Source of the DNA: an uncultured Plesiomonas sp.
GTDB lineage: Bacteria; Pseudomonadota; Gammaproteobacteria; Enterobacterales; CAMTGL01
Assembly: GCA_947071955.1 (NCBI GenBank)
Contig: CAMTGL010000002.1
Location: 1-35,049 of the forward strand
Reading direction: 5' to 3'
Length of the DNA stretch: 35,049 nt
Below the pieces are notes generated by a model that saw only the letters and a program-made list of their open reading frames with translations, was not told the DNA's origin and searched no databases. The position numbers and the translations under genes are program-made. Position 1 is the stretch's first letter, and each line of letters starts with the position of its first letter. This document shows positions 34,250 to 35,049 of the stretch, in pieces.

Positions 34250-35026
34250 CTACAGGCTCGGCACCTGTGCGCACAAAACCTGCACACCCTGTTGTTCAAT
34301 GTGTAATTTAATGTCAGGGTCAATTCCCTGATCGGTCACCAAACAGGTGATCTGTGACCATGGCAACTCTAAGTTGGGGATTTTGCGCCCAACCTTGTGC
34401 GACTCCGCCAGCACAATCACCTCACGTGCTACCTCGGCCATCACCCGCGATAACCCGAGCAGCTCATTAAAGGTTGTCGTGCCGCGCGCAGGGTCAATGC
34501 CCGCTGCGCCGACAAACAGCTGATCAAAGTCATACGAGCGCAACACCTGCTCGGCCACCTGCCCCTGAAATGACTCGGAATGCGGATCCCATGTTCCGCC
34601 GGTCATTAAAATAGTAGGCTCGATCTCCAGTTCCTGCAAAGCTGCCGCCACACTCATCGCATTGGTCATCACCACCAAACCACGATAACCGGCCAAATGC
34701 GGGATCACCGCTGTTGTCGTGCTGCCCGAATCAATAATCAGCCGGTTATGATCACGGATCAGCGTCGCAGCCAGTGCTGCTATCGCTAACTTTTGCAACG
34801 AAACTTTATCCTCTTCCGGTTCGCTCACCAGCTCTTGAGGGATCAGCACCGCACCACCGTAGCGGCGTAACAGCAAACCGTTACGCTCTAACTCAGCCAA
34901 ATCTTTGCGAATGGTCACTTCAGAGGTTTCAAAGCGGCGGGCAAGCGTATCAACGCTCACTTCACCCTGCTCACGCAGTAAATTAACAATCGTATGTCGC
35001 CGCTGCTGGGTATTGCGTTTACTCAT
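34250..35026 (-). CDS. DeoR/GlpR-family transcriptional regulator upstream of glmS
   Basis: A 258-residue sugar-phosphate-responsive regulator. The N-terminal DeoR helix-turn-helix is VDTLARRFETSEVTIRKDL followed by LLLRRYGGAVL (about residues 25-60). The C-terminal DeoRC sensor domain has the typical IDSGSTTTAVIPHL and MTNAMSVAAAL segments, a GGTW turn and VGAAGIDP. Such regulators bind phosphorylated sugars through this domain. Its position directly before glmS on the same strand suggests it controls amino-sugar synthesis, with an amino-sugar phosphate as a reasonable but unproven effector. The ATG at 35026 has GGTGG nearby and leaves only 23 bases of upstream sequence, so its promoter is outside or at the window edge. 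A later start would cut into the helix-turn-helix. I do not assign a gene symbol. Confidence 0.87.
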   Translation of the reverse strand: MSKRNTQQRRHTIVNLLREQGEVSVDTLARRFETSEVTIRKDLAELERNGLLLRRYGGAVLIPQELVSEPEEDKVSLQKLAIAALAATLIRDHNRLIIDSGSTTTAVIPHLAGYRGLVVMTNAMSVAAALQELEIEPTILMTGGTWDPHSESFQGQVAEQVLRSYDFDQLFVGAAGIDPARGTTTFNELLGLSRVMAEVAREVIVLAESHKVGRKIPNLELPWSQITCLVTDQGIDPDIKLHIEQQGVQVLCAQVPSL

Positions 35027-35049
35027 GCACTGCCACCAAAAGTTTCGAT

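Noticed and set aside
1..35049. Mobile elements, CRISPR arrays or tRNA genes.
   Set aside because: No transposase, integrase, regular repeat-spacer pattern or tRNA-like sequence was seen on either strand.

Overview
The window reads as chromosomal DNA of a gammaproteobacterium in or close to the Enterobacterales. Nearly every gene has a recognisable E. coli counterpart of about the same length: YegD 450 aa, Kup 622 aa, RbsA 501 aa, RbsD 139 aa, EmrB 510 aa, GlmS 610 aa. Base composition is moderate and operons are tight. The neighbourhoods are rearranged relative to E. coli. An early-branching relative such as Plesiomonas would fit, but that name is a guess. No tRNA, rRNA, insertion sequence, integrase, phage gene or CRISPR array was seen.

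Layout. (1) 57-2922, plus strand: yegD (Hsp70-like ATPase) and mdtD (DHA2 transporter). (2) 2994-17965: a complete E. coli-type cellulose locus in two divergent arms. bcsE-bcsF-bcsG runs on the minus strand and bcsR-bcsQ-bcsA-bcsB-bcsZ-bcsC on the plus strand, with a 406-base AT-rich control region between them. (3) 18119-24068, minus strand: the ribose operon rbsDACBKR behind a perfect RbsR-type palindrome. (4) 24267-26927, minus strand: a metallophosphoesterase gene of unknown role, and kup (potassium uptake). In E. coli kup lies directly before rbsD, so the phosphoesterase gene is extra here. (5) 27178-30385, plus strand: emrR-emrA-emrB, a drug-efflux operon with its own MarR-type repressor. 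(6) 30458-32103: a LysR regulator divergent from a KefF-like quinone reductase. (7) 32315-35026, minus strand: a DeoR-type regulator followed by glmS.

How the genes work together. BcsA and BcsB make and export cellulose when c-di-GMP binds the PilZ domain. BcsR, BcsQ, BcsE and BcsF form the cytoplasmic and inner-membrane regulatory part, BcsG adds phosphoethanolamine to the polymer, BcsZ trims it in the periplasm and BcsC carries it across the outer membrane. RbsABC imports ribose, RbsD and RbsK convert it to ribose 5-phosphate, and RbsR represses the operon. GlmS makes glucosamine 6-phosphate for the cell envelope.

The window is mostly well-known housekeeping and accessory genes, and I do not see an unambiguous new system. 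The items most worth a second look are the long Lys/Gln-rich tail with a slippage-prone DNA repeat in BcsF, the phosphoesterase gene inserted between kup and rbsD, the long leader before bcsR, the hydrophilic insert in BcsQ, the 14-bp inverted repeat between bcsC and rbsR, and the DeoR regulator paired with glmS together with repeats in the glmS leader.
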